NCBI GenBank assembly: GCA_021234155.1 | Contig: JAJEKV010000545.1 | Location: 64,001-128,000, forward strand | From: Isoetes taiwanensis | Lineage: Eukaryota > Streptophyta > Lycopodiopsida > Isoetales > Isoetaceae | DNA length: 64,000 nt | Reading direction: 5' to 3' | Part shown: piece after piece, positions 42,390-53,224 of the stretch | Numbering within the stretch: position 1 is the first letter of the stretch | How the letters are laid out: each line of letters begins with the position of its first letter | Made by a program: the position numbers and the translations under genes | The notes under the pieces: generated by a model | What the model saw: only the letters and a program-made list of their open reading frames with translations | Databases searched by the model: none | Told to the model about the DNA's origin: nothing

Positions 42390-43860
42390 CTCCGCGGGAG
42401 ACCAATTAACCTATGGGATACAAACAAAGGATACATCAAGCATATTACTCCTAGAATAAAAAAACCCCTGCCCCAGAGGGCTTTCAAGGGAAAAAACTTG
42501 GCAATAGTAGGTATGATGAGAGACTGTACAGTGTTTACATTATGATATGTTTTAATCTCATTATCATGTTTGAGGACATAACTATGTGCATGCATCCATA
42601 ATATCTTGGAGAAAAGATCCTATCTAACCTGCTGAAGTTGTGTATAGCGATGCAGGTCTAACCAACTCAGCACAACGGGCCCAGATGTGGTTGAATGTTG
42701 GACATTACTGAAGTGTGTGGCATTCATCTTCAATGGCGCCCTTCTGGCAACACTGGCAGGAGTCTATCCTCACACACCCCTCGAGCCCATCTGTCTATCT
42801 CAATTCGCCGGCCATGTGCACCTGTGGGAATTGATGTTATCAACTTTTTCAGTGACAAATGTGTACGTTGGTAATGTTGTGAACCACATGTAAGCATGGA
42901 GTTGAGCTGGAGCTGGCAGTGTGATGTCTTAACCTATTCTAAGGCATTAGTATCCGAAATCTTGCTGAGGAAGCAAGTATCAAGGTACTATTGCAAGTGA
43001 CGATGATCCTCTTTAGTTTCCTGCTGTATGCACCTGAGCTCTTGTACATTCCATCAAGAGAACCACTAAGCTTGCTCTCCTTCCAATAGACTTTTAGGTG
43101 ATGAGGGCCCATGGCCACGATATAAGCCAGGTTAGCAAATGATCATTGCCCGTACCAACTACCTTCTGGAAGTAGATAATGTGGTAGTCGATTGCTGCCC
43201 GCTATAAAGATAAGAAATTTGTCTTACTCAGAAGAATCTGATAGGGGACTATGGATTTTACCCCAAGTACTCGAGCTAGAAAGACTTTTTATACCCACTC
43301 CAGTCCATCCCAGGTGGTCAAGAATATGACTTGACCCAGAATTCGACCCTGTACAAAAGAACGGGTTCTACCAAAACCCTAAACAAGTGTGATAGATGAG
43401 CCCAGTCATATAGCTTTACTTGTAGCTATTGTTCTGCATCGCATACAATGCCTTCCAACCTACTGTCACCCATAATTGGATGGAAGTGTCCCACTATGTG
43501 GTAGTGGGGAACTTTTCAATTTGCCCCTAATAAGTAAAGGAGGAAGTCTTTAGATGGCGAAAAACTGAGATAAGCAGTACCTTAACCTTGGCCAAATTGA
43601 CCCACATTCATGTGGCTCGACAGAAAGTGTCCAGAGCATGCAAATGCTATTGCATGTTTTCTGCAGTGTGGGCTAGAAGGTCGATATCATCGGTGTATAT
43701 GAGCTGTTTAATAATCTGGTGCGCCAACTAAGCTCTTCCAACTCTGTGTTCAGTTAGTCACCCTCCAATTAATCAATGTAGAGATCAAACAACTTTGGAG
43801 AGAGTGGGCATTTCTGTTGGACCTCAATACTACTGTCGACAGGCTTACTTGTTCCGTACT
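42390..43860 (-). mobile_element. LINE relic, 5'-truncated copy
   Basis: Same family as 43870-45600. The minus strand near 43685-43705 gives QLIYTDDIDLLA, where the other copy has LIYADDVDLLA; the catalytic Ala is Thr here. The 3' part has the shared AATGTTGGACATTACTG and TTCATCTTCAATGGCGCC text and the terminal CCGCGGGAGACC block. Stops throughout. Confidence 0.65.
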
Positions 43861-43869
43861 CAGAGATCA

Positions 43870-45600
43870 AATCTATAGGGTATAAAAAAAGGATACATCG
43901 AGTATATTATTGCAGAATAAAAAACCCTGCCCCGGAGGTTTTTTGAGGGAAAAACATCGACAGTAATAGGGTTGTTGAGATATTGTACAATGATATATTA
44001 TGATACATTTTAATCTCAATCCTGTGTCTGAGGACGTAACTGAGTGCATGCAACATGATGTTTGGACAAAAGATCTTAGCATACCTACTGAAGTTGTGTC
44101 TAGCAGCACATGAAGCGACTGGTTAGGCAGAATCAACTCAGCATAGAGGGTCCAGATGTGGTTGAATACTGGACATTAATGCACTATGTGGCATTCATCT
44201 TCAATGGCACTCTGCTGGCAACGATGACCGAGTCTATCCTCGCACGTCTCTCGAGCCTATCTGTATGTCTCATTTTTGACAAGTGATGTGCACCTTTGCA
44301 AATTGACGCTATCAACTTGACACTCTCCTTCCAACAAGCTTTAGGGCGCTGCGGGCCCATGGCCATTGTATTGGATGCACCTGTGCTCTTGCACATTCCA
44401 TCTGGCCAGCCACTGAGCTCTCTTTTCCCGTCAGCAAGCTTTTAAGCATTGAGGCGCCATTGCCATAGTGTAAACGAGGTGAGGGAGACGAGTATTGTCC
44501 ATGCTGACCACCTTTTAGAAGTAGATGATGTGTCTGTCAAGGGCCCCTCTTTGAACAGGCAAGAAACCTGTTTTTTGCAACAGTATCTGGTATAGGACTG
44601 TGGACTTCACCCCCAGGGCTCGTGCCAAGAAAGCTTTCTGCACCTGCTCCAAGTCATTCCAAGTGACGAGGGAAATCACTGGGCCCCAGACCTCGACCCC
44701 GTACAAAAGCACAGGTTCTACTAGCACCTTGAATAGGTGCGATTGATGGGCCCAATCATACAGTTCCGCCTTGCAGCTATTGTTCTACCGAATGGAATTG
44801 TCCCAGTTCATGGCCGACGCAAACTCCACCCCCAAATATTTGTAAGGACACCACTTCAATATTTTGGCCATGATAAGTGAGGATTGGAGGCATTGGCTGG
44901 CATGCGGACAATACCAGAACTACCTTGATTTTGGCTAAGTTGACGCGCATGTTAGTCACTTGGCAAAATGTGTCTAGGGCATCGAGATGGCATTGCATGT
45001 CAGCCTGAGTGTGTGCTAGGAGGTCCACATCGTCAGCATAGATCAGATGCCTAATGATCTGGTGTAGGAGGTGAGCTTCAATGCCTCCATTATCAGCGGG
45101 CCATCTTTCCAGCTGATTAATTTATAGGCCAAATAGTGTGGGAGAGAGAGGGCATCCTTGACGGACCCCGATACTGCTCTTGAATGGTTGGCCCGTTGGT
45201 TGCAATTGGTCGGTGGATGTCTCATATAACCTGTACACTGGTTCTGCAGTTCAACAGGGACGTCCAGCTGCTGCAATCTTGCCCACATGTTTTCCTGAGG
45301 CACAATGTCAAAAGCCTTGGCAAGTCTACAAAGCAGCAATACAGATCTTGCCGACGGTTCCTGCTGTCCTCAACCAAAGTCCGCAGTGTGAAGATATGAT
45401 CTATGGTTGAGTGCCTCGGCCTGAATCCTACTTGTGTGAGTGCCCGCACTTTTCCTGCTTCTGCCCATCCTGTCAACTGCCGTTCGAGGATCCCGACGAG
45501 GAGTTTTGCAAACACTGAGCTGATCATGATGGTCCGTAATTGGCTCGGCAATGCAGGTCTCCTGCCTTGTAGATTAGGACAACCCTGCTAGTGGTCCCTT
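43870..45600 (-). mobile_element. LINE relic with reverse transcriptase
   Basis: In order on the minus strand: RTIMISSVFAKLLVGILERQ, ALTQVGFRPRHSTIDHIFTL (45551-45420). Next AKAFDIVPQENMWARLQQL (RT block A region), then IYADDVDLLAHTQADMQ with catalytic YADD at ~45030-45041, VTNMRVNLAKIK, and LLYGVEVWG with QKAFLARALGVK (44727-44515). Two or more frameshifts. No endonuclease or RNase H seen. It abuts the other copy head to tail, so the second inserted into or beside the first. Confidence 0.8.
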
Positions 45601-45939
45601 GGGGGGGAGGGTAGAATGCAGTATACAGCCCCCCCTCCCCCTTCTATGTCATCTGAGAGTTCCACGCTGGCAGAGAAATGCCATCCACCTTTTTTAACGG
45701 ATTAGTTGAACAAACAAATTAGGCGAAGTCGTGCAACGGATACTGCTACTGTTAAACCTAAATCAAACATGTAAAACAAAAAACGAACGAATCTACTTAA
45801 TTAAAGGCATAGTTTCCCGTTCATGTTATTTGCAACCCCTTCATAATGACTTCAGATTCAGTCTAGGAGTACCAAAAGCAGGTCCTTTCTTCTATGGGAT
45901 CAGTTCTTGTGGTTTCTAGTGTAAGGGCAAACATTGCAA

Positions 45940-46410
45940 TTACAGTTGTTCTATTTGTAACAGCACCTGGTTTGCTGGCAGTAAGCTTACTTTGTCTCAG
46001 ATGCTCATGGTAATGTACTGTTGGAGCATCAAGTTGCCTCAAGATCAAGCACGGACAGAATGCAAGATACAGAGTCCGCATACTACGTGCGATTGGTATA
46101 ATTATTGCCGTGACATTTGTTGTATCGCTATTCAAAAGCATAATCAGGTTATTGGTGGTCCAAGGAAGATTGTGGAAATTGATGAGAGTAAATTTGGAAA
46201 GCGAAAATATAGTAGAGGTAGACGAGTAGAGGGTCAGTGGGTTTTTGGTGGCATTGAACAAGTTCTGATAAAATGTTTATGGTCCCTGTAGAGAACTGGA
46301 CAAAGGAGACGCTTACAGATATTATTTTTAATTATGTTGCACCTGCTCTATCATCTACAGTGATTGTTGGAAAGGATATTCAGTTGAGATCTGTACAGTG
46401 TGAACTATGC
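45940..46410 (+). pseudogene. Merlin-type (IS1016/ISXO2-like) DDE transposase relic
   Basis: CDWYNYCRDICC, then VIGGPRKIVEIDESKFGKRK and GRRVEGQWVFGG, then (shifted) MFMVPVENWTKETLTDIIFN and YVAPALSS. These are the conserved Merlin/ISXO2 blocks: VEIDES holds the first catalytic Asp, and GQWVFGG follows. The second Asp motif SDCWKGYS is present but in another frame (46363-46386), after a small deletion. The start is probably at or before 45992. The C-terminal third is missing. Merlin elements are cut-and-paste DNA transposons; no ends were identified. Confidence 0.85.
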
Positions 46411-47163
46411 TTGATAGTTCATTACTCTTTACGCTAACCTGGCTAGTGTTATCAGATTTGGAGTCTGCTTCATCATCAAGATTGTTATTATCATCATCCT
46501 TGGCATTGTCATACTGGTCTATATTTTCAGGGCCAAGAATGTTCACAGGCATGTCGATAGGTACTTGGAGATCTGCCTGCTCGTCCATGTCATCCATGAA
46601 GTTGGAGCCCGCAATGCTGTCTCGAGAATCTCCGTTCCTTAAGCAAATCTGAAGGTATTTCGGCCTTAGAGCTAGAAGCTTTTTTTTTACCGCTTAGATT
46701 GGTCCCCTAGGGGCTTCCTCTAGTACTTTCTCAAAGAAGAGGTCCAAAAAATTTCGGCTCGATCATCGGAGACGGCGCTACGGCATTTCCTTGCTAACTT
46801 CAAAGCTTCTCTACCGATGTAACCTCCAGCGTGAAGTTCCGGCAAGTTGTTCCCAATGGACAAAATGCTTCAATGAGATCTTGGGAAAGATCCATAGAGA
46901 ACCCGTTCTTGTTTAGCTTCCCCTTATGTGAAGTTAGGAGCTCATACTTAATGTGGCCCACAAGGCGGGTCATCCTCGTTTTCTTCCTCATCCTCCTCTT
47001 CCTCCTCTAACTCTTCCACGACCTTTGACCTTCCCCTTGTCTTCTTGCTCCGGATAGAAGGCGTTTCGCGGAGATGCGTTCATCTAGCGATAAGCTTTGC
47101 CATGCTAGTTTCTCTCCATCTGCTTTTCCCTTAAGCCTTTCATATTCCTTATCATCCATCATG
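46355..47163 (-). pseudogene. acidic unknown protein, frameshifted
   Basis: Begins MMDDKEYERLKGKADGEKLA then WQSLSLDERISAKRLLS. In the next frame it continues IRSKKTRGRSKVVEELEEEE and EDEEENEDDP; then MTRLVGHIKYELLTSHKGKL. It ends as an 80-residue acidic frame 46597-46355 (MDDMDEQADLQVP). Basic cluster plus acidic tracts suggests a nuclear protein. It overlaps the end of the Merlin relic on the other strand. Confidence 0.35.
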
Positions 47164-47169
47164 GCTATC

Positions 47170-48320
47170 ATAATAATAAGCACATGAGAAATTTTACTTC
47201 TTTGTCTTTGAAGTCAACGTCCTTGTTTTCATCTATGAGGATCGCCTTTGTCGTATGACTTTCACGCATTCTAAGTCATTTGCAGCACTTAGAGCATATG
47301 CATAGGACATGTCGGAGGAGGGACATATAGTGGCGATTGTGTAATTCATTTACGTCGTGCAACCACCTGCATATGTTGAAGAATGTATTATAGTCTTGGT
47401 GACCATCTGGCGCCTCGGCTATCAAGCCGCGAAGAGTGTGATATCATGAGGACCTTCACCCGCCACGGCAAGGCACACTTGAAACCGGTGGACACTTGAT
47501 AAAAATGTGGATTCCATCTCCGGTACGCTTCACCTGCTTAGCGACTTTTCGTTTCAAGTCGGATGCAACTTTTGTGTGAATCCCAGCGATCTTTGCAGCG
47601 TTCTTCAACCTGGCTGCTTGACAAAGTCCTTGGACCAAAATACATACTTCTTTAGGTCGTCGTTGGAGCGTTATACTTTTGCATTAGTCCTAACTCAGAC
47701 AATGACCACTCGATGTAAGCCTTTGCAATTCCTCACCAAGCGCCTTCTTGAGCACTCTAATATTCTTCATTAAATTCGCATGCATCTTCAAAGGATTCCA
47801 TAGCCTTTGTTCTTTGAGGTTTTTTCTTGTAAAGGATTTCCTTTTTGATTAACCTATCCGGGTGAGATGAGTTCTTGATCTTCCAATCCACGGGCCTTCC
47901 TCATCTACGTTATATGGATATCAAAATTGATGTGTCAACAGGAGGAAATCTTCCTTGTGAATCGGCAACTTCTTCTCCCCGTGGCGTCCCGAATTCATTC
48001 CATTTCTCCCAAAGCGGGATCTGAAGCAAAAAACTATCTTGCGGGCATCCTTGGGTACGGTTGGTTCTTCTTGGCATCACCCTTTTCATCTCCTTTTTTT
48101 TTTCTTTGATCACGGTGCTCTTGGTCTTGTCTGTATTATAGTTTGACTAAAGTGTCCTTTCCAAACAACTTGAATTCGCCGGCTTTTGAATTGGCCTGTC
48201 GATAGGCATTGGCTTCCCATATTCAATCCTTTGGTTCCGAGCATGCGAAGTTGCTCTATATAGGAATGCAAGGAATAACCGTTAGCTTTATAATCGTGAA
48301 TTCAAACAATCCTTCTAGTT
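47170..48320. other. weakly coding-like, no gene assigned
   Basis: Minus-strand fragments such as IDENKDVDFKDKEVKFLMCL (near 47250-47190) are protein-like, but no continuous gene can be drawn. Confidence 0.3.
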
Positions 48321-48324
48321 CAAA

Positions 48325-48710
48325 ATCGCGCCCAGCGATTTCATATTAGAAAGGCAAATGGCGCCGGTAGCGATTTGCCTTCTCTAAATAACAAAGGGTT
48401 TTGAAATAGTAGATGGTTCTAGTCGTATAAAGCAAATGGCGCTGGTAGCGATTTCATAATAGAATACAAATTGCGCCCGCAGCGATTTGCCTACTTTGAG
48501 AAAAGCGGCTATCTTCAAGGGACAGACCATGTCTCCTACCGGGCTAGAAAAATGGCGTGGCTCAACTTGTATTCTAATATAAAACCGCGCCGGTAGCGAT
48601 TTGCTTATTTGACGGGAAGCGTCTACCATCCGAGAACCCTTTGCTATTTAGAAAAAATCGGCGCCTGGCGCGAAATTGCCTCTACTATGAAATCGCGCTT
48701 GGCGCGTTGA
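48325..48710. repeat. GCGCC palindrome cluster 1 (7 copies)
   Basis: Words GCGCCCAGCG, GCGCCGGTAGCGATTTGCC, GCGCTGGTAGCG, GCGCCCGCAGCG, GCGCCGGTAGCG, GCGCCTGGCGCGAAATTGCC and GCGCTTGGCGCG within 385 bp, each flanked by AAAT/ATTT. The ideal form is the palindrome AAATCGCGCCWGGCGCGATT with decayed variants. Confidence 0.7.
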
Positions 48711-48739
48711 GTAATATGAAAAAAAATAAAAATGTGGGA

Positions 48740-49945
48740 AGAGAATTACCTTTTTGTATAAGAAAAAGTTTTCCCATGTCATTTAGGAGTCGCTAATTTC
48801 GGCTAGTTCGGTGTTGTTGACCCTTTCGAGGAACCGGCAGTTTCTGACGAGAATACGACTTATAGAACAAGCCCGATTCCCGGTATCTTTGTGCCTTCTT
48901 GATGAGAATCTTACGGGCCTCTATTGAATCTTGGCCATCTATTATCATAAAATGTATGTCGGGTTCTCGATGAAGTCCTCCGGCTTGCTCCGGATGATTA
49001 CCTTTTTGTTACGGTATCGTAAGGCACTACATCTGCGGGCATTGGCACCCTGCCGGATTTTCGATCATCTTTGTTTAATATCTCCAAGGAGTGCTGCTTG
49101 TCATACCTTCTGCTGATATAAATAGCTTTAGTGGACTGAAAAGCACGTCCCGCGTTATTTGGATGTGTGAAGGCGAGGGCCGGTGGATACTTGCCGGCAT
49201 ATTTCTTCGGTTTGCTCATTGCCTCAAGCTGCGGCCTTGTCATCGCGTCACTTGTAAGGCCTGCTTTGTCGCCATGTAGTTTCCACGCTTCTAGAGCTAG
49301 CTTCTTCCTTGTCCTTCCACTTTGTAAGTAGACACTAGGGCCTCGTGCTAATGGCTCGTCGAACAGCTGTAAGCCCCTCGCATATTCTTCTAGGAGTCAA
49401 TGGCTCGCCAACTGTCTAGCCAAATTTGAAGAGGTTATCGGCCATGTCGTCGATCTTAAAAGCGGTTTCTTTAAAAGAGCTTCGCCTTTGCATCGATTGA
49501 TCTTCTTTAGGCTTTTCTTATGTTTTTGGCCCACTTCAACTAGCCGAGCGAAAGAATAGATCATTGTACTTCACATGTAATAAGAATTCCCTGCTTCTTC
49601 ATTTGATCGGTCTCTCTTAACCTTGACATGAATATGAGGTCACGTCTTCCCACCGGTTTTGAATATCTCCACATACCATTCGACCCCTCTATAAGATCTT
49701 CTTACGGACATGGAGGTTCTACACGAGCCTTTATTATTCGGATGTATCTTCTAACGTCAATACATGTTGCAGTGCAGAATGCGGTAACATCTTCTTACGT
49801 CCTTTGCTTTTCTGGGCTTTTGTAGAGGTCTGCCTTGCTTGGTCCTCCCTCTTTTGATTGTCTTTTTGTGATCTGTGAAATTACGACACATGGGTTAATC
49901 TTTTTTATGCTCAAATAAATCTTTTGTCGACACATATGCAACAAA
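48740..49945 (-). pseudogene. coding-like unit between palindrome clusters, unknown
   Basis: Minus strand, in order: KAQKSKGRKKMLPHSALQHV near 49815-49760, GMWRYSKPVGRRDLIFMSRL near 49680-49620, REFLLHVKYNDLFFRSA near 49590-49540. Next FKIDDMADNLFKFG and EPLTPRRICEGLTAVRRAIS near 49465-49350, then the open frame 49243-48998 (MSKPKKYAGKYPPALAFTHP ... VPYDTVTKR). Finally DIHFMIIDGQDSIEARKILI with KKAQRYRESGLFYKSYSRQK near 48960-48860. Frame changes every ~100-200 bp. Not recognised. Confidence 0.35.
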
Positions 49946-49949
49946 AGCA

Positions 49950-50125
49950 GCGGCTTGGCGCGATTTGAAAATGAATACAAACAAGTTCATTTAGTTTATT
50001 GGGGTCCGGGGGCGGCGTTTTGTCCCGTCAAAATGCAACAAATCTGGCGCTTGGCGCGTTTAGAAGTGACACGAAAGATAAAGAAACTAATGTAATGCCC
50101 TAATTAAAAGCTGCGCCTGGGCGTT
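49950..50125. repeat. GCGCC palindrome cluster 2 (3 copies)
   Basis: GGCTTGGCGCGATTTG, GGCGCTTGGCGCGTTTAG and GCGCCTGGGCGTTTTCG. Confidence 0.6.
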
Positions 50126-50594
50126 TTCGTCGAATCAAAATGCTTTCGGGACACAACTAACTATAAAAAATGCAACTTAAAGAGTTGAATCTTCATTAGA
50201 GGACACAACTAACTATAAAAACACAACTAGCTCTTGAATCTTGTTTAAACTAAGTATACAAGCTTCAAGCGGCACATACTGACATTAAAGATCATTCCTA
50301 CTGGCGCCATTATAACTTCAAAGCCTTTCAAAGCCCAAGATCATTCCTACTATCGGGCGCCCAAGATCCGTCTACAGCGCCTTCAATCCTATTCCCGATC
50401 GAGCGCCTTCAATCCCATTCGATGTCTGGCTGAGCTATGGTGAGTGTGATTCCATTCGAATGCATTCTCTTGTTCTCTATTTTTAGGTCCTCTATTTTTT
50501 CCAATGCATTACGGTTCTTCATCGATTAATTAGGAGAAGAATGCTATCTTTTAACAAAGACAAACTTGAAGCTTAGAGTAGGCTTATGTAAAAT

Positions 50595-50770
50595 CGAAGA
50601 TCTGAATCAAGTTCCATGTGTCATGGTGTTCCTCTTGGAAAGCAGTTTCGTAAGATTTCCATTATAAACGCCAATTACGAAGATGAGGCTCTTCCAAGAA
50701 GACATCCGTTGGCGTCTGATTGGTGGCGTGGGCACATTTGTAGCATGGCCAAAAGGCCGTCCCGAAAAAG
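50595..50770 (+). pseudogene. short coding-like block, DUF8039-like end?
   Basis: CKIEDLNQVPCVMVFLLES, then MRLFQEDIRWRLIGGVGTFV and AWPKGRPEKG. The word VGTFVAWP(K) is the end signature of DUF8039-like domains (compare VGTFIEWP at 62.5 kb). Only ~50 residues; weak. Confidence 0.3.
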
Positions 50771-51009
50771 GTATGTATATTTGGATATTAAAAAAATGAA
50801 TATATCATAACATCTGGCGTGATGTTGTGAATTTTGGATTCTTTGATGTTCTTTAGCTTGATCATATCAACCCCATGAAACTACACATTAATGAAAATAT
50901 GTAGTTTCTTGGGGTTGGTCCTCTTGGCCGGAGGGCATCAAAAGGATTCAATGTTTTTCGACATTGCATATAAAAAAACATAATAAACTAAATGACATAA
51001 AAATATAGT

Positions 51010-51098
51010 GCAAAATTGCGCCAGGCGCGAGTTTGTATTCATATTCCAAAAAAGTGTATGTACATTTCTTCTTCTGCAAAAATGCGCCAGGCGCGAAT
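51010..51098. repeat. GCGCC palindrome cluster 3 (2 copies)
   Basis: AAATTGCGCCAGGCGCGAG and AAATGCGCCAGGCGCGAATT; both keep the full GCGCCAGGCGCG core. Confidence 0.65.
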
Positions 51099-51109
51099 TC
51101 TTTCTATCT

Positions 51110-51520
51110 CTACAATATGTCACATAGCCCCACTTCGCCGTTAATCCCAAAAAAAAAGTCCCACCTGAACCACCCTGATATGACAGGATCCTCATCTTCC
51201 CTGCGGATGTCGAGTCTCCAAACCAGAGTGTTGTATCGATCCTTGATACTATAAAGCAAATCCTCGTACTTATTTGTTGGCATGAGCCTTACTAAGAGCA
51301 TGAGGAGTCTGATATGTCCATAGATGCGATGGAAGTGTACCCATGGCCCCTGATACAGACTGTCTATTGGATTCTCCAACTCTCTTTGAACGTTTTGAAC
51401 AGCACACTCAAGTAATATCTTGTACAGGGTCCAGAGTTGATGGTCGTCCAGGGGAAGTGTATTTGAACTAGAACCATCCAGTGCAGGATCAGCTAGTGTC
51501 CATGCATAAGGAAAATCCAT
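51110..51520 (-). CDS. 136-residue protein, unknown
   Basis: Uninterrupted frame MDFPYAWTLADPALDGSSSN, then helical LWTLYKILLECAVQNVQREL, HFHRIYGHIRLLMLLVRLM, KDRYNTLVWRLDIRREDED and VISGWFRWDFFFGINGEVGL. An acceptor-like TTTCTCTCGTTCTAG lies just before the Met, so upstream exons may exist in the repeat-rich 51.5-52.7 kb region. It lies exactly between palindrome clusters 3 and 4. No family recognised, but it is the only unbroken frame in this neighbourhood. Confidence 0.45.
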   Translation of the reverse strand: MDFPYAWTLADPALDGSSSNTLPLDDHQLWTLYKILLECAVQNVQRELENPIDSLYQGPWVHFHRIYGHIRLLMLLVRLMPTNKYEDLLYSIKDRYNTLVWRLDIRREDEDPVISGWFRWDFFFGINGEVGLCDIL

Positions 51521-51599
51521 GGCACTAGAACGAGAGAAATTAAGTCATTAGCAAATGATATATTACTCTCCCCATAAAAGCGATTACGAACATACATAA

Positions 51600-51770
51600 T
51601 TCAAAAGCGGCGCCGGTGGCGTTTTTTGCTATGTTTTTTTCACAGATCTATTTTACACGCGCCTGGCGCGATTTGTATAGAAACTAAAAACGCGCCTGGC
51701 GCACTATGATTAACCTAATGGAAAATCGGAAACCAAAAATAGAAATGCGCCAAGCCGATTTCTCCCATTC
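51600..51770. repeat. GCGCC palindrome cluster 4 (4 copies)
   Basis: GGCGCCGGTGGCGTTTTTT, CGCGCCTGGCGCGATTTG, CGCGCCTGGCGCAC and ATGCGCCAAGCCGATTT. Confidence 0.65.
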
Positions 51771-51807
51771 TAACATATTATTCTAATGTAATGCATAATC
51801 GTTGAAT

Positions 51808-51965
51808 ACATTATAGATCATAGATCATAGATAGGTCATAGATCATAGATCATAGAGATAGATCATAGAGCGGATAGATCATAGATCATAGAGCGGATAG
51901 ATCATAGATCATAGCTCATAGATCATAGAGCAAGATCATAGAAGCGGAGATAGATCATAGATCAT
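51808..51965. repeat. GATCATA microsatellite-like array
   Basis: Many repeats of AGATCATAG, with inserts GAGCGGAT, over ~150 bp. Confidence 0.85.
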
Positions 51966-52259
51966 TATTTACTTCATTATTTTAGATCATGGCTTAGAAA
52001 CGGATAGAGGAAGACCTATTGAAATAGAATAAGAGCGAGATCATATAGGCGGATCACGTAACCAATCCCCGTGAGGAACCCGCTTTATGTAAAATAACTA
52101 CTTTATGTATATAACAGGAAATACTAACCTACTTGTGTTCAGTACCCGAGAATTGAGCCTTCTAAACGAGAAGCCGAGAAGCTTTAACACAAAAAACCAA
52201 AGTTATTCAAAGTCAGAGAGATTGTAGAGAGCCAAAAAACCAAAAAAACCAGAGACATT

Positions 52260-52700
52260 GTATAGAGCCTACAAACCTTTGAGCCGAAAAAACCTTTGAG
52301 CCGAAAACCCTAAAGCAGATAGAAGCCTAGATTGAGCAGAAGCAGATAGAAGTCGAGATTGATGCAGATAGAAGCCTAGAAGCAGATAGAAGCCGAAAAC
52401 CCAAAAGCTCGAAAACAGATAAAAACAGATAAAAGCTCGAAAGCTAGAAAACAGATAAAAGCTCGGAAGCAGATTGAAGCCGAGAAAGATAGATTGACGA
52501 TTCCTTAGGTCATGCAGCAGATAGATTGATTCCTTAGGTCATGCAGCAGATAGATTGATGCCCAGAAAGCAGAGAAGATAGATTGAAGGTAGATTGATGA
52601 TCTTAGAAGCGATAGAAGCCGAGAAAGGAGAAGCGCCTGGAATGCCGAAATTGGAAGCAGAAGCGCCTGGAATGCCGAAATTGGAAGCAGAAGCGCTAAT
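52260..52700. repeat. degenerate tandem array (AAGCAGATAGAAGCC family)
   Basis: Words AGCAGATAGAAGCCGAGA, AAAACAGATAAAAGCTCG, TCATGCAGCAGATAGATTGA and GAAGCGCCTGGAATGCCGAA repeat, each 2-6 times. The last is an exact ~35 bp tandem pair at about 52632-52690. Confidence 0.8.
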
Positions 52701-52739
52701 GTTCGAAAGTGTGAGAGAAAAGTTTGAAAAGGAAGGCTA

Positions 52740-53220
52740 ACTTGAAATAATAACTGCTTTTAAAATTTCGTACCGCGCCATTATAACTTCCGCGAAAATT
52801 TATTACAAGGGTTAATTGTTTTAAGGACAATTGTTTTAAGGGTTATTAAGTTTAAAAGTTATGACTTATAAGTTTTTAAAATAGTTTTAAGTTAATAGTT
52901 AAGTTATAAGTTTAAAAGTTCATGAATTAGACTTCTAACCTTAAAACTTTTAACCTACAATAACTTTCCAACCTTAAATTTTCTAACCTATAATAAACTT
53001 CTTAACCTTAAAACTGCAAACCTATAATAACCTTAAAAGTTGTTTCTAAAGGTTATTATAGGATACAAGTTTGAAGGTTACAAGTAGAGGGTTTTATTTT
53101 TATATAATGTTGAGGAAAATAACTTGGGAATCCCATTATATAAATAGAATGATCAAATAGAATAAGACATATGAGGCTTTCATTTATGAACATGTTAGTT
53201 AGAGGTTATTTGGATATGCT
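52740..53220. other. AT-rich repeats, no gene seen
   Basis: Alternating TTAAAAGTTATAA and AACCTATAATAA words in both orientations; low complexity. Confidence 0.5.
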
Positions 53221-53224
53221 AACT

